Below are positions 1-9,650 of a DNA stretch of 34,954 nucleotides, one piece after another. The number at the start of each line of letters is the position of its first letter. The stretch's first letter is position 1. A program made the position numbers and the translations under genes. Source of the DNA: ZCTH02-B3 sp036563895 (GTDB taxonomy: Bacteria > Bacillota > Bacilli > Paenibacillales > Paenibacillaceae); contig DATCLN010000140.1 in the NCBI GenBank assembly GCA_036563895.1, positions 1 to 34,954 of the forward strand, written 5' to 3'. The notes beneath the pieces are model-generated. The model was not told where the DNA came from and made no database searches. It saw nothing but the letters and a program-made list of their open reading frames with translations.

Positions 1-147
1 CTCGTACACTTTTCGCGAAGGAATTTCACCCGCGGCAATTTTGCAGAAAATGCAATCCATTTTTCATATCCCTCCGGCAGGATGCATCTTGGGATTCATG
101 CTTCCATCTTACCCCATGCGGCGCGGCTCGTCCAACGGACGGCCGCG

Positions 148-819
148 TCACATGCTTTCCAGGCGGCCGGCAAGCTCTTCGAGAAGCGAGGCCGCTTTCC
201 CCGCCGCGTCGACCCACGGGCCGCCGCCCTCCATGAGCCGGTAGTTCTGGTCGCTTTCCGGCACGCGGTAGGCGCGGAGCGCCTCCGACCAGGCTTTCGC
301 TGTTTCAAGGGCGGCTTCCGCCATGGCCCGCTCGCTTTCCGTCAACGGTCCTTCGTGGTTGCCGACGGGCCCGAGCTTCGCGGCGAGCGTGTCCAGGGCT
401 TCGCGGACGTCGGCCTCCGCCTCCTGCGGATCTTCTCCGGCGCGGGCGGCGGCTTCGGCGAGCAGTTCCGCGCAGCCGTCCGCCAGCGGCTTCAGCGCCC
501 CGAGCTGCGCTTTGACCGGAAGCCGGGCCACCGCCGTCTCCGCCGCCAGCAGCGCTTCCAGCGCCGGGACCGCCTGCGCGCCCAGGGAAACGCAGGCCGC
601 ATAGCCTTGGGCCAGCCGTTTTCCTTCGCTTGTGACCAGCCTTTGCTCCGCGACCAGCAGGCGGGTGAACAGCGTGACGATGATGATGCCCAGGATCACC
701 ATGATGAGCAGCAAAACGGGGATCGTGTAGGAGCGCCTGGCCGCCCCGGTTTCCTTCGTTTTTGTTGTTTCCATTGCGTCCGTTGATTCCTTCGATGGCT
801 TGGTCTCCCGGTTCTCCAT
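148..819 (-). CDS. Unknown single-pass membrane protein, last gene of the add-sbc cluster
   Basis: No family is recognised. The 223-residue product has a charged, hydrophilic N-terminus of about 30 residues, one hydrophobic helix (about residues 31-52, beginning YTIPVLLLIM) and then about 170 mostly helical residues rich in Ala, Glu and Leu, which should lie outside the membrane if the Arg-rich N-terminus stays in the cytoplasm. No catalytic motif or signal-peptidase site is evident. It starts 61 bp beyond the sbcC stop, so it is probably the last gene of that operon. The ATG at 819 is chosen because GGGAGG lies about 12 bp upstream; a TTG at 894 would overlap sbcC, and an ATG at 774 behind GAAGGA is also possible. 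Conserved position behind sbcC would be the main clue to a role, but none can be assigned from sequence. Confidence 0.75.
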   Translation of the reverse strand: MENRETKPSKESTDAMETTKTKETGAARRSYTIPVLLLIMVILGIIIVTLFTRLLVAEQRLVTSEGKRLAQGYAACVSLGAQAVPALEALLAAETAVARLPVKAQLGALKPLADGCAELLAEAAARAGEDPQEAEADVREALDTLAAKLGPVGNHEGPLTESERAMAEAALETAKAWSEALRAYRVPESDQNYRLMEGGGPWVDAAGKAASLLEELAGRLESM

Positions 820-880
820 GTTTCCGCGGGTCCTCCCGTTCGGTCCCCTCCGGCTGTTTTCATCCCGGCGGATCGTCGGC

Positions 881-3800
881 TCACAGCACCTCAAGGGTAA
901 TCCGGCTGCCCCTGCCGCCGGGTTCGGCGGGCGTCACCACCAGCCGGCGGTGCAGCCTCGCCTGCAGCTCCGGTACATGGCTGATGACGCCCACCGCCAG
1001 CCGTTCGCTGTGCAGCCGCTCCAGAGAAGTGACGACCAGGTCGAGAAGTTCTCCGTCCAGGGTGCCAAATCCTTCATCCAGGAAGAAAAACTCCAGCGGA
1101 TACCGCCCGCGCAGCTGGATTTGCGCGGAAAGCGCCAGGGCGAGGGACAGCGAGGCCAGGAACGTCTCCCCGCCCGACAGGGACGTGACGGGGCGGCGCA
1201 GTCCGCCGTTCGCGTCGTCCCGGATGACGAAGCCGCCCGAGCCGTCCACTTCCAGGGCGTATCGGCGGCGGGTCAGAAAACCGAGCCGTTCCGACGCCGT
1301 CCGGCACACCTGTTCCAGCTGCTCCTCCGCCACGAAATCGATGAACGCGTTGCCCCTTAATATGGACTGCAGATGGGTGATCCGTCCCAGTTCTTCGGCC
1401 AGGACGGCGCGGCGTTCCTCCAGCTCCTGCCACCGCGCGCGGCGCGCGGCGAGATCCTCCAGGTCCCGCTCCGCCTTGGCCGCTTCGGCGAGCGCTTCCT
1501 CATGGGCGCGGCGAAGTTCTTCCACCCGGGCCAGACTGGCCTGCCACTCTTCCTCGCCGACCGGATCTTCCGGGTTCTGCTCCAGCAGCCGGGCCAGCCG
1601 GGCGCGCAGCGCGGTTTGCCGCTCGCGGAACAGCCGGATTTCCTCCCGCAGGGCCTCGGCCTCCGGCAGGCGGTCCATGAGCGCCCGCACTTCGTCCGGG
1701 CTTGCGAAGCCGTTCTCCGCCAGGGCCTGTCCGAGCCGTTCCTCCGCGCGGCCGCGCTGCCGCAGGGCGGCCGCCAGCCGTTCTTCGGCCGCGGCGCGGG
1801 CCATCTCGCCTTCCCGCAGGGCGGCCGCCGCCCGTTCGTGCTCCTGCCGCGCCGCCGCCAGGGCCTCGCCCGTCCGCCGCCGCCCGTCCTCCGCCCGCCG
1901 CATCCACTCGTCCGCGGGCACGCCTCCGGTCAGCTCCTTGAGCCGCCTCGCCAGCGCGTCCCGGTTCTGCTCCGCGGCCGCAAGCCGCGCGCCCAGTTCC
2001 GCCAGGCGCAGCTTCAGGCCGCTCTGCTCCCGCTCCAACTCCCGGATGCGCCCTTCCGTTTCCGCCAGCGCGGCCGCCGCCGCGTCCAGCCCGTCCCGCA
2101 CCGCGCGCGCCTGCTCCGCCGCTTCCCGGGCCGCCTCCGCCTCTTCTTCCGCACGGTCGTAGGGAATGTCGGCGAAATCCTTCATCCATGCATCATGCAT
2201 CGCCCTGAATTCCTCTTCGGCCAGCGTCAGCCGGCGGCCGGCGTCTTCGCGGAGCTCCTTGAGCAGCGCCGCGGCGTCTTCGGCCTGGGCGGCTTCGCGC
2301 AGGGCGGCGGAGGTGCCGGCGATCCACCCGTCGATTGCCTCCGCGAGGCTTTCCAGCCGGGCGGCGAACGTCTGCCACAGCGCCCCGGCTTCGCCGCCGG
2401 CGAGCCCTTCCGGCGGCGTTGCCTCCGCCGGACCCGCCACGGGACCCGCCGCTCCCGGCGCTCCTTCCGGCGCCGCTGCCGCAACGGCCGCTTCGCCCGC
2501 GGCCTGCGCGATGTCTCCGGGCGCGGCGGGGTCTGCAGCGACCGGCGCGTCCGGCAACACGGACCGGTCCAGTTCCGCCAGGCGCTCTTCCAGGCGGCTG
2601 CGCTGCCAGGACGCGCGTTCCGTCCAGGCGTCCGCTTCCCGCCCGATGCGCTCCGCTTCGTTCCGCCGCGCTTCCCAGACGGAGGCGGCGGCATCCTCCG
2701 GCTCCGGTGCGGCGGATGCCGGATGCGGATGATGGGTGGAGCCGCAAACGGGGCAAGGCATGCCTTCCGTCAGACCGGCGGCCAGCGAACGGGCAGCCCT
2801 GTCGCGCTCCAGCCCGGCCAGGGCCCGCGCGGCGTTGTCCGCCTCCGCCCGCATCGCGTGCCGCCACGCGGCCAGCTCCCGTTCCGCCGCCGCCCATCTG
2901 TCCGCCAGATCCCGGCCCGCATGGCGCAGTTCCGACAGCTTCAGCGCCGCGGCGCGCAGCCGCTCCTTCGACAGGCGTTCCTTCTCCTCCGCCGCGTCGC
3001 TTTCCCGCCGCGCGTCCTCCGCCCGCTTCCGGGCGTCTTCCACCTGCCGTTTGCGAAGGGCGGCTTCCTGCTTTCGCGGGCTGGCGTCGGCCAGCGGCCG
3101 CAGCTCCTCCAGGGAGGCGCGCAGCCTTTCCTGTCCGGCCCGGATCTCCTCCAGCCGTTCCCGCGCCCCGGCCAGGTCATGCTCCAGGAACCGGAGCCGT
3201 TCTTCCGCGCCGCGCTTTTCCGGCTCCCCTTCGGCGATTTTGCGTTCCCATTCCGAGAGCTCGCGTTCCAGTCCCTTGGCCTGCTCCGCCCGGTCCCTGG
3301 CCACCAGCCACTCCGTTTCGGCGCGGGAGGCTTCCTCCTGAGCCCGCTCCAGCATTGCCGCGGCCTGCGCGGCTTCTTCCCGGCGGCGCGACAGTTCGCC
3401 AGCCGCCTCCTGCGCTTCCCGTTGCCGAAGCAGGACTTCTGCGGCCGCTTCGTCGGCTTCCTTCAGCGCGGGCAGCGCCTTTTGCGCGCGTTCCAGCGAC
3501 GCGGCAAGCTGCTCCAGCCCGCGGATTTCGGGTTCCCGCGCTTCGGTTTCGGCCAGCTGCCGCTCCGTCCTGCGTCGCTCCTCGTCCAGCTCGCGGCGTC
3601 TGGCCAGCCGTTCGTGGCTGCGTTCCGCTTCCGCCAGCTCTTCCCGCAGCCGCCCCGCGTTCCGCCGCGCCGCTTCCAGCCGCTCCCGGGCCTCGTCCAG
3701 CGCTTCCGGCGACGCTTCGCCCAGCCCCAGCTGCTCGGCTTCCGTCTCCCGCAAAGCCAGTTTCGTTTCGTCATGCCGCGCGGCCAGCCGGGCGGCCAGG

Positions 3801-4348
3801 ACGTCCCCGTAGCGCTCCAGGCCGAACAGCCGCTGCAGCATTTGCCGCCGTTCCTTGCCCGCCAGCGTCAGAAACGCCGCGAACTTCCCCTGGGGCAGCA
3901 CCACCGCCCGGGTGAAATCCTGCATGTTCAGGCCGATCAGCCGCTCGACGGCGGCGTCCACGTCGGTCTGCCGGTCCGCCAGCACCCGCTCGCCCTCCGG
4001 CGCCAGCTCCACCAGGCGGCACAGGGTGACGTTGACGGACGTCTCCCCGGACCTTCTGTACTGGCGCTCCACCCGGTAGCGCGCGCGGCGTCCCGCTTCT
4101 CCCAGTTCAAACGTAAACGCCACCGACAGCCTGTCTTCTGCGCCGTTGATGATGCCCTGCGTCCCTTTCGGAGCCCGTTCCACCTTCCCGTAAAGCGCCA
4201 GCGTCATGGCGTCCAGGATGGTCGACTTGCCGCTGCCGGTGGGCCCGAAGATGCCGAACACCCCTCCGCTGCACAGCGCCTCGAAGTCGACGGTCTGTTT
4301 TTCCCGGTAGCTCTGCAGACCTGCCAGTTCCAGGCGAATCGGCTTCAC
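881..4348 (-). CDS. sbcC: Exonuclease subunit SbcC (Rad50-like SMC ATPase)
   Basis: ATPase subunit of the SbcCD nuclease, which processes hairpins and blocked DNA ends in the cytoplasm. The 1155-residue product has the full Rad50-type layout: Walker A GPTGSGKS at residues 35-42, two long Glu/Arg/Ala-rich coiled-coil arms, a zinc hook CPVCG at about residues 532-536, the ABC signature LSGGE and Walker B FFFLDEGFGTLD near the C-terminus. The start is GTG at 4348, which overlaps the sbcD stop as GTGA, so the two genes are translationally coupled; the frame stays open upstream but that part is inside sbcD. Just after the hook (about residues 598-655) is an Ala/Pro/Gly-rich stretch unlike coiled coil. 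The length is close to Bacillus SbcC (about 1130) once this insertion is allowed for. Confidence 0.96.
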   Translation of the reverse strand: MKPIRLELAGLQSYREKQTVDFEALCSGGVFGIFGPTGSGKSTILDAMTLALYGKVERAPKGTQGIINGAEDRLSVAFTFELGEAGRRARYRVERQYRRSGETSVNVTLCRLVELAPEGERVLADRQTDVDAAVERLIGLNMQDFTRAVVLPQGKFAAFLTLAGKERRQMLQRLFGLERYGDVLAARLAARHDETKLALRETEAEQLGLGEASPEALDEARERLEAARRNAGRLREELAEAERSHERLARRRELDEERRRTERQLAETEAREPEIRGLEQLAASLERAQKALPALKEADEAAAEVLLRQREAQEAAGELSRRREEAAQAAAMLERAQEEASRAETEWLVARDRAEQAKGLERELSEWERKIAEGEPEKRGAEERLRFLEHDLAGARERLEEIRAGQERLRASLEELRPLADASPRKQEAALRKRQVEDARKRAEDARRESDAAEEKERLSKERLRAAALKLSELRHAGRDLADRWAAAERELAAWRHAMRAEADNAARALAGLERDRAARSLAAGLTEGMPCPVCGSTHHPHPASAAPEPEDAAASVWEARRNEAERIGREADAWTERASWQRSRLEERLAELDRSVLPDAPVAADPAAPGDIAQAAGEAAVAAAAPEGAPGAAGPVAGPAEATPPEGLAGGEAGALWQTFAARLESLAEAIDGWIAGTSAALREAAQAEDAAALLKELREDAGRRLTLAEEEFRAMHDAWMKDFADIPYDRAEEEAEAAREAAEQARAVRDGLDAAAAALAETEGRIRELEREQSGLKLRLAELGARLAAAEQNRDALARRLKELTGGVPADEWMRRAEDGRRRTGEALAAARQEHERAAAALREGEMARAAAEERLAAALRQRGRAEERLGQALAENGFASPDEVRALMDRLPEAEALREEIRLFRERQTALRARLARLLEQNPEDPVGEEEWQASLARVEELRRAHEEALAEAAKAERDLEDLAARRARWQELEERRAVLAEELGRITHLQSILRGNAFIDFVAEEQLEQVCRTASERLGFLTRRRYALEVDGSGGFVIRDDANGGLRRPVTSLSGGETFLASLSLALALSAQIQLRGRYPLEFFFLDEGFGTLDGELLDLVVTSLERLHSERLAVGVISHVPELQARLHRRLVVTPAEPGGRGSRITLEVL

Positions 4349-5532
4349 GGCGCCGTCGCCTCCTCCCGCCCGTCTTCGGCGATGAGCTCCAGAAACAGCC
4401 GGACCAGCGCCTCGTCCGGTTCCGCGCCGCCGGTCTGCCGCCGGTAGAAGCGCCGGAACAGTTCGTCGGGCGCCAGGTCGCCGCGCCGCTCGCCGGCCGT
4501 CCCCGCTTCGTCGCCGGCGATGCCGGTGTACACGGGCCGAATTGTGACGATGCCTTCCCGCACGGCCCGCAGCCGCCCCACCTGCTCGTGGGTAAGTGCT
4601 TCCTCGAGCCAAATTTCCAGCTCGATCCACGCGTTGGGATCGCGGTTTTCATCCAGCCAGCGGTACACTTCGGCCAATCCGCCCCTCGCCTCCCAGCGCA
4701 CGAGGGGGCGGCCGCTGGACAAAAGGATCTCCCGCACCGCCGCCGGCCTGCCCGGCACCGCCTCCACCAGCGTCACCGATTTGGCCTGGCCGGCTTCGGA
4801 AAAGCTGTACGCCAGCGGAGAACCGCAGTACCGGATGTCGTCCCTGCCGGCCGCGCGCTGCGGGCGGTGCAGGTGGCCGAGGGCGGTGTATTGCTGGCCG
4901 GCGTCCAGCGCGTCCGGATGCACCGTGTACGCGCCGCCCACCTGGATCGGCCGCTCCGAATCGGATTCTTTGCCGCCCAGCACGTAAAGATGGCTCATCG
5001 CCAGATTGACCGTGTCCGGCCCGAACTGCCCGGCCATGTCGCGCAGCAGCCGCCCCACCCGGTCGGAATAGGCCGCCCGCAGCGCCTCCTCGTCCAATTC
5101 GCCGTGCAAGAGTTCGTTCAGGCGCGATTCGGACGGGTACGGCAGGGCGGCGATGACCGCCTCCTCGCCGGTGCGCGGGACGGCCACGCGGACGGCCTCC
5201 CGGCGCGGAAGGCCGATCAGATGGATCCCGTGCCGCGAAGCCAGGGGTGAGGCGGCGGCGATGCGTTCGGGATGGTCGTGGTTGCCGGCGATGACCGCCA
5301 CCGCGCGGCGGCCGCCTTCCGCCAGCCGGGAGAGGGCGTCATAGTACAGCTCTTCCGCCGCGGCGGGGGGGTTGACGGAATCGTACACGTCCCCGGCGAT
5401 CAGCACCAGGTCGGCTTCCTCTTCCCGGGCAATGGCGACAAGTTCGTCGACAAAGGCTTCCTGTTCGGGCAGCCGGCTCCGGCCTTCCAGACTGCGCCCG
5501 AAATGCCAGTCTCCCGTGTGCAGAATGCGCAC
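4345..5532 (-). CDS. sbcD: Exonuclease subunit SbcD (Mre11-like nuclease)
   Basis: Metal-dependent phosphoesterase subunit of SbcCD. The five phosphoesterase motifs are visible in order: GDWH (residues 7-10), GDVYDS, GNHDHP, a His in AMSHLYVLGG, and GHLH. The C-terminal part after about residue 300 corresponds to the SbcC-binding capping region. At 395 residues it matches the family. The start is GTG at 5532 behind AAAGGAGG, 7 bp upstream; this strong site lies in the 29-bp gap after addA. Its stop overlaps the sbcC GTG by four bases. The addB-addA-sbcD-sbcC order is the usual one in Bacillus relatives and places both DNA-end-processing machines under shared transcription. Confidence 0.97.
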   Translation of the reverse strand: MRILHTGDWHFGRSLEGRSRLPEQEAFVDELVAIAREEEADLVLIAGDVYDSVNPPAAAEELYYDALSRLAEGGRRAVAVIAGNHDHPERIAAASPLASRHGIHLIGLPRREAVRVAVPRTGEEAVIAALPYPSESRLNELLHGELDEEALRAAYSDRVGRLLRDMAGQFGPDTVNLAMSHLYVLGGKESDSERPIQVGGAYTVHPDALDAGQQYTALGHLHRPQRAAGRDDIRYCGSPLAYSFSEAGQAKSVTLVEAVPGRPAAVREILLSSGRPLVRWEARGGLAEVYRWLDENRDPNAWIELEIWLEEALTHEQVGRLRAVREGIVTIRPVYTGIAGDEAGTAGERRGDLAPDELFRRFYRRQTGGAEPDEALVRLFLELIAEDGREEATAP

Positions 5533-5561
5533 CGCGATCCTCCTTTCGGCGGGTTATCGTC

Positions 5562-8500
5562 CTAGAACAGCCGGACGGCCAGGCCGCCTTCCACAAACCA
5601 GACATAGCCTTCCTTCACCGTACGCCCCAGGATCCGGCCGATGGCCGCGCCGTAGGTTTCGATCTGGAAGCGGTGCTCCTCGGCCGCCATTTCCCAGCCG
5701 ATGCCCCTGTCCGCGTCCGTTTTGTAGTCGACGAGCACCAGTCCGTCTTCTTCCTCGAACAGGCAGTCGATGACGCCCTGCACGAGCACGGCTTCGCCCG
5801 CCGCTTCCCGCGCCTCCGGCCGGTCCGCGTACACCTCTTCCGCCGGCAGGCGGAAGCTGAACGGCATCTCCCGCCACAGCCGCCGCGCCGCCCGCATGCG
5901 GGCGTACAGCGGGCTTCCGCAGAAAGCGGCGATTTTCCCCGGGTCCACCGCCCGCAGCTGCTCTTCGGCCAGCAGCCGGGCGTCCAGCAGCGTCCGCATC
6001 CAGCGTTCCAGGTCTTCGGCGCCCGCCGGGTCCGTCAGCGGCAGATGCTGAAAGACCACGTGATAGGCGGTGCCCCGCTCCGCCGGCGTGAGCCGTCCCG
6101 CCGCCAGAAATTTCGGCCTGCGCAGGCGGAACGATCCTTCGGGCGCAAGTTCCGCGGCTTCCTCTCCGGGGAAGGCGCGCGCTTCCTCCGCCGCCTCTTC
6201 CCGCATTTTTTTCATCGCCGTCACCGACGTCTTGGCCGCCAGGCGGGTCGCCGCCGCGTGGGGATACGTCCAGGACAGCGCCTCGTACGCCCGTTTCCCG
6301 GCTTCCGTCTCCTCCACGGGGGCCGGTTCCAGCCGACGCACCGCCTGCCACAGCGCTTCCTCCCCGGGCCGCGCATCCTCCGCCCGGGGCAGGGGAGCGA
6401 CGAATTCGCCGGCCTGAACCGTCCGCAACCGCATCGCCGGCACGCGCTCCGGTCCCTCCTCCGCCGCCAGAAACGCCGGTCCGAGCCAGTCGAGGTAGCG
6501 GGACGCCGCGGCGAGCACCGCGTCCGAAAGCCGGCCTTCGCCCCGCTCCAGCGCCTCCCGCCAGCGCTCCAGCTCCCGGGCGGCGTCGCGGCTGGTGGCG
6601 ACCAGCGTCAGCTTTTCCCTGGCCCGGGTCATCGCCACGTACAGCACCCGCATTTCCTCGGCGATCAGCTCCGCCGCCAGGCGCCGGCGGATCGCCAGAT
6701 ACGGCAGCGTCGGATGGGCCGTGCGCAGCCCGGGATCCACCATCTTCGGGCCGAAGCCGAGCCGTTTGTGGTACAGAAACAATCCGCCCAGATCCTGCCG
6801 GTTGAAGGCCCGGCCGAGACCCGCCACGAACACGACGGGGAACTCCAGCCCTTTGCTTTTGTGGATGGACATGATGCGCACCGCGTTTTCCTGTTCGCCG
6901 ACCACCCGGGCGGCGCCGAGATCGGCGCCCGTGTCCCGCATCCGCTCGAGGAAGCGGAGGAACCGGTAAAGGCCGCGGGAGCCGGAACGCTCGAACTGCC
7001 TTGCCCGATCCACCAGCGCTCTCAGGTTGGCCTGCCGCTGCGCGCCCCCCGGCAGGCCGCCGACGAAGTTTTCGTATTCCGTGTCGCGGTAGAGCCTGAG
7101 AAGGAGGTCTCCGATGGGCTCCCGCCGGGCGAAGGTGCGCCATTCGTCAAGCCGCCGCAAAAATTCGCCGAGGCGCCGCCGGAGCTCCCCGTCCGTGCCT
7201 TCGTCCGAGGCCGCCGCTCGGACGGCTTTCCAGAACGATCCGCGGCGGTCGGCCAGGCGGATGCGGGCGAGCTCTTCCGCGGACAGGCCGACGATGGGCG
7301 AGCGAAGCACGCCGGCCAGCGGAATGTCCTGGTCCGGGTTGTCGATGATCTGCAGCAGCGAGATCATCGTGTGCACCTCGGACGCGGCGAAATAGCCCGT
7401 CGCCAGGTCGGCATAGGCGGGGATGCCCGCGGCCTTGAGTTCCTCCAGCACCACGGGGGCCAGCTCCACCGTCGCCCGGAGCAAAATGGCGATGTCCCGG
7501 TAAGCGACGGGCCGGTACACCCGGGCGGCTGCGTCATACACGGCGGCGCCCGGGAGGCCGCCTTCGCCTTCCGTCAGGCGGCGGATTTCCGCCGCGATGC
7601 AGCGGGCTTCCAGCTGGATCGCTTCCAGATCCTCCGGATCTTCCAGCGGACCTTCTCCGTCGGAAGAAGACGTTCCGTTTTCGGACCGGTCCGCTTCCCT
7701 GGCTCCGGCTTCCGCAAGGCGGCTTGGCCCCGCGGCGCCGCGGTCCGCCTCGCCCGCGGCTCCGTTTTCCTGCGCCGCGGCCTCGCCCGCACCCCGGTCG
7801 ATCACGATCAGCTCCACCGGAGGTTCCGTCAGCGCCGCCGCGCCTTTCCCGGCGCCGGACAGGCCTTCCGGCGCGGCCTCCGCTTCGGGATACAGCCCGC
7901 CGTAAACCAATTCTTCGCTCGGACCGTAATCCAGCTCCCCGACCGGCTCCCGCATGATCATGCGGAACACCCGGTTGACCGCCTCGACGATATTCCGGCG
8001 GCTGCGGAAGTTGCGCGACAGATCGATGCGCACCCCGCCGGCGGCCGGCTGGCTTCCGCCCGCCGTTGCCGCTGACGGGGCGCCGGCGTCCGCCATGCCG
8101 CCGGCCGTCCCGGCAGCCGTTCCGCCGTCTTCCCGTCCGGCGTCCGCCATGCCGCCGGCCGTCCCGCCGCCGTCCCGTCCCGCGGACGGGGTTCCATCCC
8201 CCTCCGCGTCGCCTGATCCCGGACGAAGGACGCGAAACGACTTGTACTTCCGCAAAAAGAGCCCCGGTTCCGCCAGCCGGAACCGATAGATGCTCTGCTT
8301 CACGTCGCCGACCATGAACACGTTGCCCGGATCGGGCCGGGAGATCAGCTCCACCAGCGCTTCCTGCACTTCGTTCGTGTCCTGGTACTCGTCCAGCAGG
8401 ATTTCCTCGAACCGCTCCCGGTACGCCAGGGCCACTTCCGACGGCACCGGCCGCTCCGGCGTCGATTCGGGCGCCCGCAGAAGGCGCAACGCCGTGTGCT

Positions 8501-9650
8501 CGAGGTCGCCGAAATCCAGCACGCCCCGCTGCCGCTTGGCCTGCGCGAAGCGCTCCCCGAAGGCGATCACCAGCTCCGCCAGCGCCTCCATGTCCGGAGC
8601 CAGTTCCCTCAGTTCCGCCGCGTATTCGTCCGGATCCCGCGCCATCCACTCTTCCGCCACCGCGAGCACGCTTTTCCGGGCGTCATCCCGCAGCTTCTTC
8701 ACCCGCTCCTGGATCTGCGGATCGGCGTCCCCTCCCCGGACAGCCTTCAGCCGTCCGAACGAAACGCCGGCGAACGCTTCCTTCCAGCGATCCCAGGGCT
8801 GCCCGGCCACCGCGGCGCGCAGCCTTTCCACCACGGCCAGGTCTTCCTCCAGCGTTTCCGCGTACGGCGCGGGCCCGCCGGGGCGCAGGGCCAGATCCCT
8901 GGCGGCCGCGAGCAAGGCGCCGGCGCCCTCCAGGGCGATCAGCGCTTCCCTGCGCATGTCCTCCGCCCAGGGAGAAGCGGAGAGCCGCCCGGGGTCCGCC
9001 TCCGCGAAGCGGCGGGCGCATTCCCGGAGCCAGTGTTCCGGCCACGGCTGGCTGCGGGCAAAATCGTACAGCTTCAGGATCAGCCGGTGCAAAAGCTCGT
9101 CCCCGCGCTCCCCGCCGTACCGCTCGGAGAGCCGGACCAGCGGACCGTCGGGCCCTTCCGAGCCGTACCGCTCTTCCAGAAGCTCGTCCAGGACGTCGAT
9201 TTTCATGAGTTCCGCCTCGATCTCCCCGATGACCCGAAAGTCCGGATCGATCCCCGCCAGCGGCGCGTATTGCCGGACGATGTCGAGGCAGAAGGCGTGC
9301 AGCGTCGTGATGGGCGCCCGCGGCAAAAGCGCGAGCTGTTTCCGCAGATGCCGGGAATCCGGACGGCGCTCCAGCAGTTCCTCCAGGGCGGAGCGGATGC
9401 GCGCTTTCATTTCCGCCGCGGCCGCCTTCGTGAACGTGGCCACGAGCAGCCTGTCCACATCCAGGGGCCGCGCCTCGTCGGCGATGCGGGAGATGATGCG
9501 TTCCACCAGCACGGCGGTCTTGCCCGAACCGGCGGCGGCGGAGACAAGCAGGCGGCTTCCTTCCGTGGCGACGGCCGCCCACTGCTCGTCCGTCCAGCGG
9601 CTGCCCGCCGGCCTGGGGGGTGTCCGGATCGCTTCACCCATGCCGCTCAC
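5562..9650 (-). CDS. addA: ATP-dependent helicase/nuclease AddA
   Basis: Catalytic helicase and nuclease subunit of AddAB, the RecBCD counterpart of Firmicutes that resects double-strand breaks up to Chi. UvrD-type motifs are clear: Walker A AAAGSGKT at residues 38-45, DEYQDT near residue 418, GDVKQSIYRFR shortly after, and later helicase motifs such as VMSIHKSKGLEFPV-like sequence and VAMTRARE. The C-terminal nuclease domain ends with the catalytic LVDYKTD. The 1362 residues exceed Bacillus subtilis AddA (1232) because of two low-complexity insertions, after the GDVKQSIYRFR motif (about 8030-8215) and around 7650-7880. The chosen start is GTG at 9650 behind GGAGGTGA; an ATG at 9641 is equally possible. 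Both overlap the end of addB. Confidence 0.96.
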   Translation of the reverse strand: MSGMGEAIRTPPRPAGSRWTDEQWAAVATEGSRLLVSAAAGSGKTAVLVERIISRIADEARPLDVDRLLVATFTKAAAAEMKARIRSALEELLERRPDSRHLRKQLALLPRAPITTLHAFCLDIVRQYAPLAGIDPDFRVIGEIEAELMKIDVLDELLEERYGSEGPDGPLVRLSERYGGERGDELLHRLILKLYDFARSQPWPEHWLRECARRFAEADPGRLSASPWAEDMRREALIALEGAGALLAAARDLALRPGGPAPYAETLEEDLAVVERLRAAVAGQPWDRWKEAFAGVSFGRLKAVRGGDADPQIQERVKKLRDDARKSVLAVAEEWMARDPDEYAAELRELAPDMEALAELVIAFGERFAQAKRQRGVLDFGDLEHTALRLLRAPESTPERPVPSEVALAYRERFEEILLDEYQDTNEVQEALVELISRPDPGNVFMVGDVKQSIYRFRLAEPGLFLRKYKSFRVLRPGSGDAEGDGTPSAGRDGGGTAGGMADAGREDGGTAAGTAGGMADAGAPSAATAGGSQPAAGGVRIDLSRNFRSRRNIVEAVNRVFRMIMREPVGELDYGPSEELVYGGLYPEAEAAPEGLSGAGKGAAALTEPPVELIVIDRGAGEAAAQENGAAGEADRGAAGPSRLAEAGAREADRSENGTSSSDGEGPLEDPEDLEAIQLEARCIAAEIRRLTEGEGGLPGAAVYDAAARVYRPVAYRDIAILLRATVELAPVVLEELKAAGIPAYADLATGYFAASEVHTMISLLQIIDNPDQDIPLAGVLRSPIVGLSAEELARIRLADRRGSFWKAVRAAASDEGTDGELRRRLGEFLRRLDEWRTFARREPIGDLLLRLYRDTEYENFVGGLPGGAQRQANLRALVDRARQFERSGSRGLYRFLRFLERMRDTGADLGAARVVGEQENAVRIMSIHKSKGLEFPVVFVAGLGRAFNRQDLGGLFLYHKRLGFGPKMVDPGLRTAHPTLPYLAIRRRLAAELIAEEMRVLYVAMTRAREKLTLVATSRDAARELERWREALERGEGRLSDAVLAAASRYLDWLGPAFLAAEEGPERVPAMRLRTVQAGEFVAPLPRAEDARPGEEALWQAVRRLEPAPVEETEAGKRAYEALSWTYPHAAATRLAAKTSVTAMKKMREEAAEEARAFPGEEAAELAPEGSFRLRRPKFLAAGRLTPAERGTAYHVVFQHLPLTDPAGAEDLERWMRTLLDARLLAEEQLRAVDPGKIAAFCGSPLYARMRAARRLWREMPFSFRLPAEEVYADRPEAREAAGEAVLVQGVIDCLFEEEDGLVLVDYKTDADRGIGWEMAAEEHRFQIETYGAAIGRILGRTVKEGYVWFVEGGLAVRLF
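8083..8166. repeat. In-frame 30-bp direct repeat inside addA
   Basis: Two identical 30-bp copies lie at 8083-8112 and 8137-8166, offset by 54 bp (18 codons), so the frame is kept. They encode the repeated peptide GTAGGMADAG in the low-complexity insertion that follows the helicase GDVKQSIYRFR motif. This looks like a recent in-frame duplication in a disordered loop. Confidence 0.85.

Noticed and set aside
1373..4447. Plus-strand open frame opposite sbcC
   Set aside because: Same shadow effect; the minus-strand frame has every SbcC motif.
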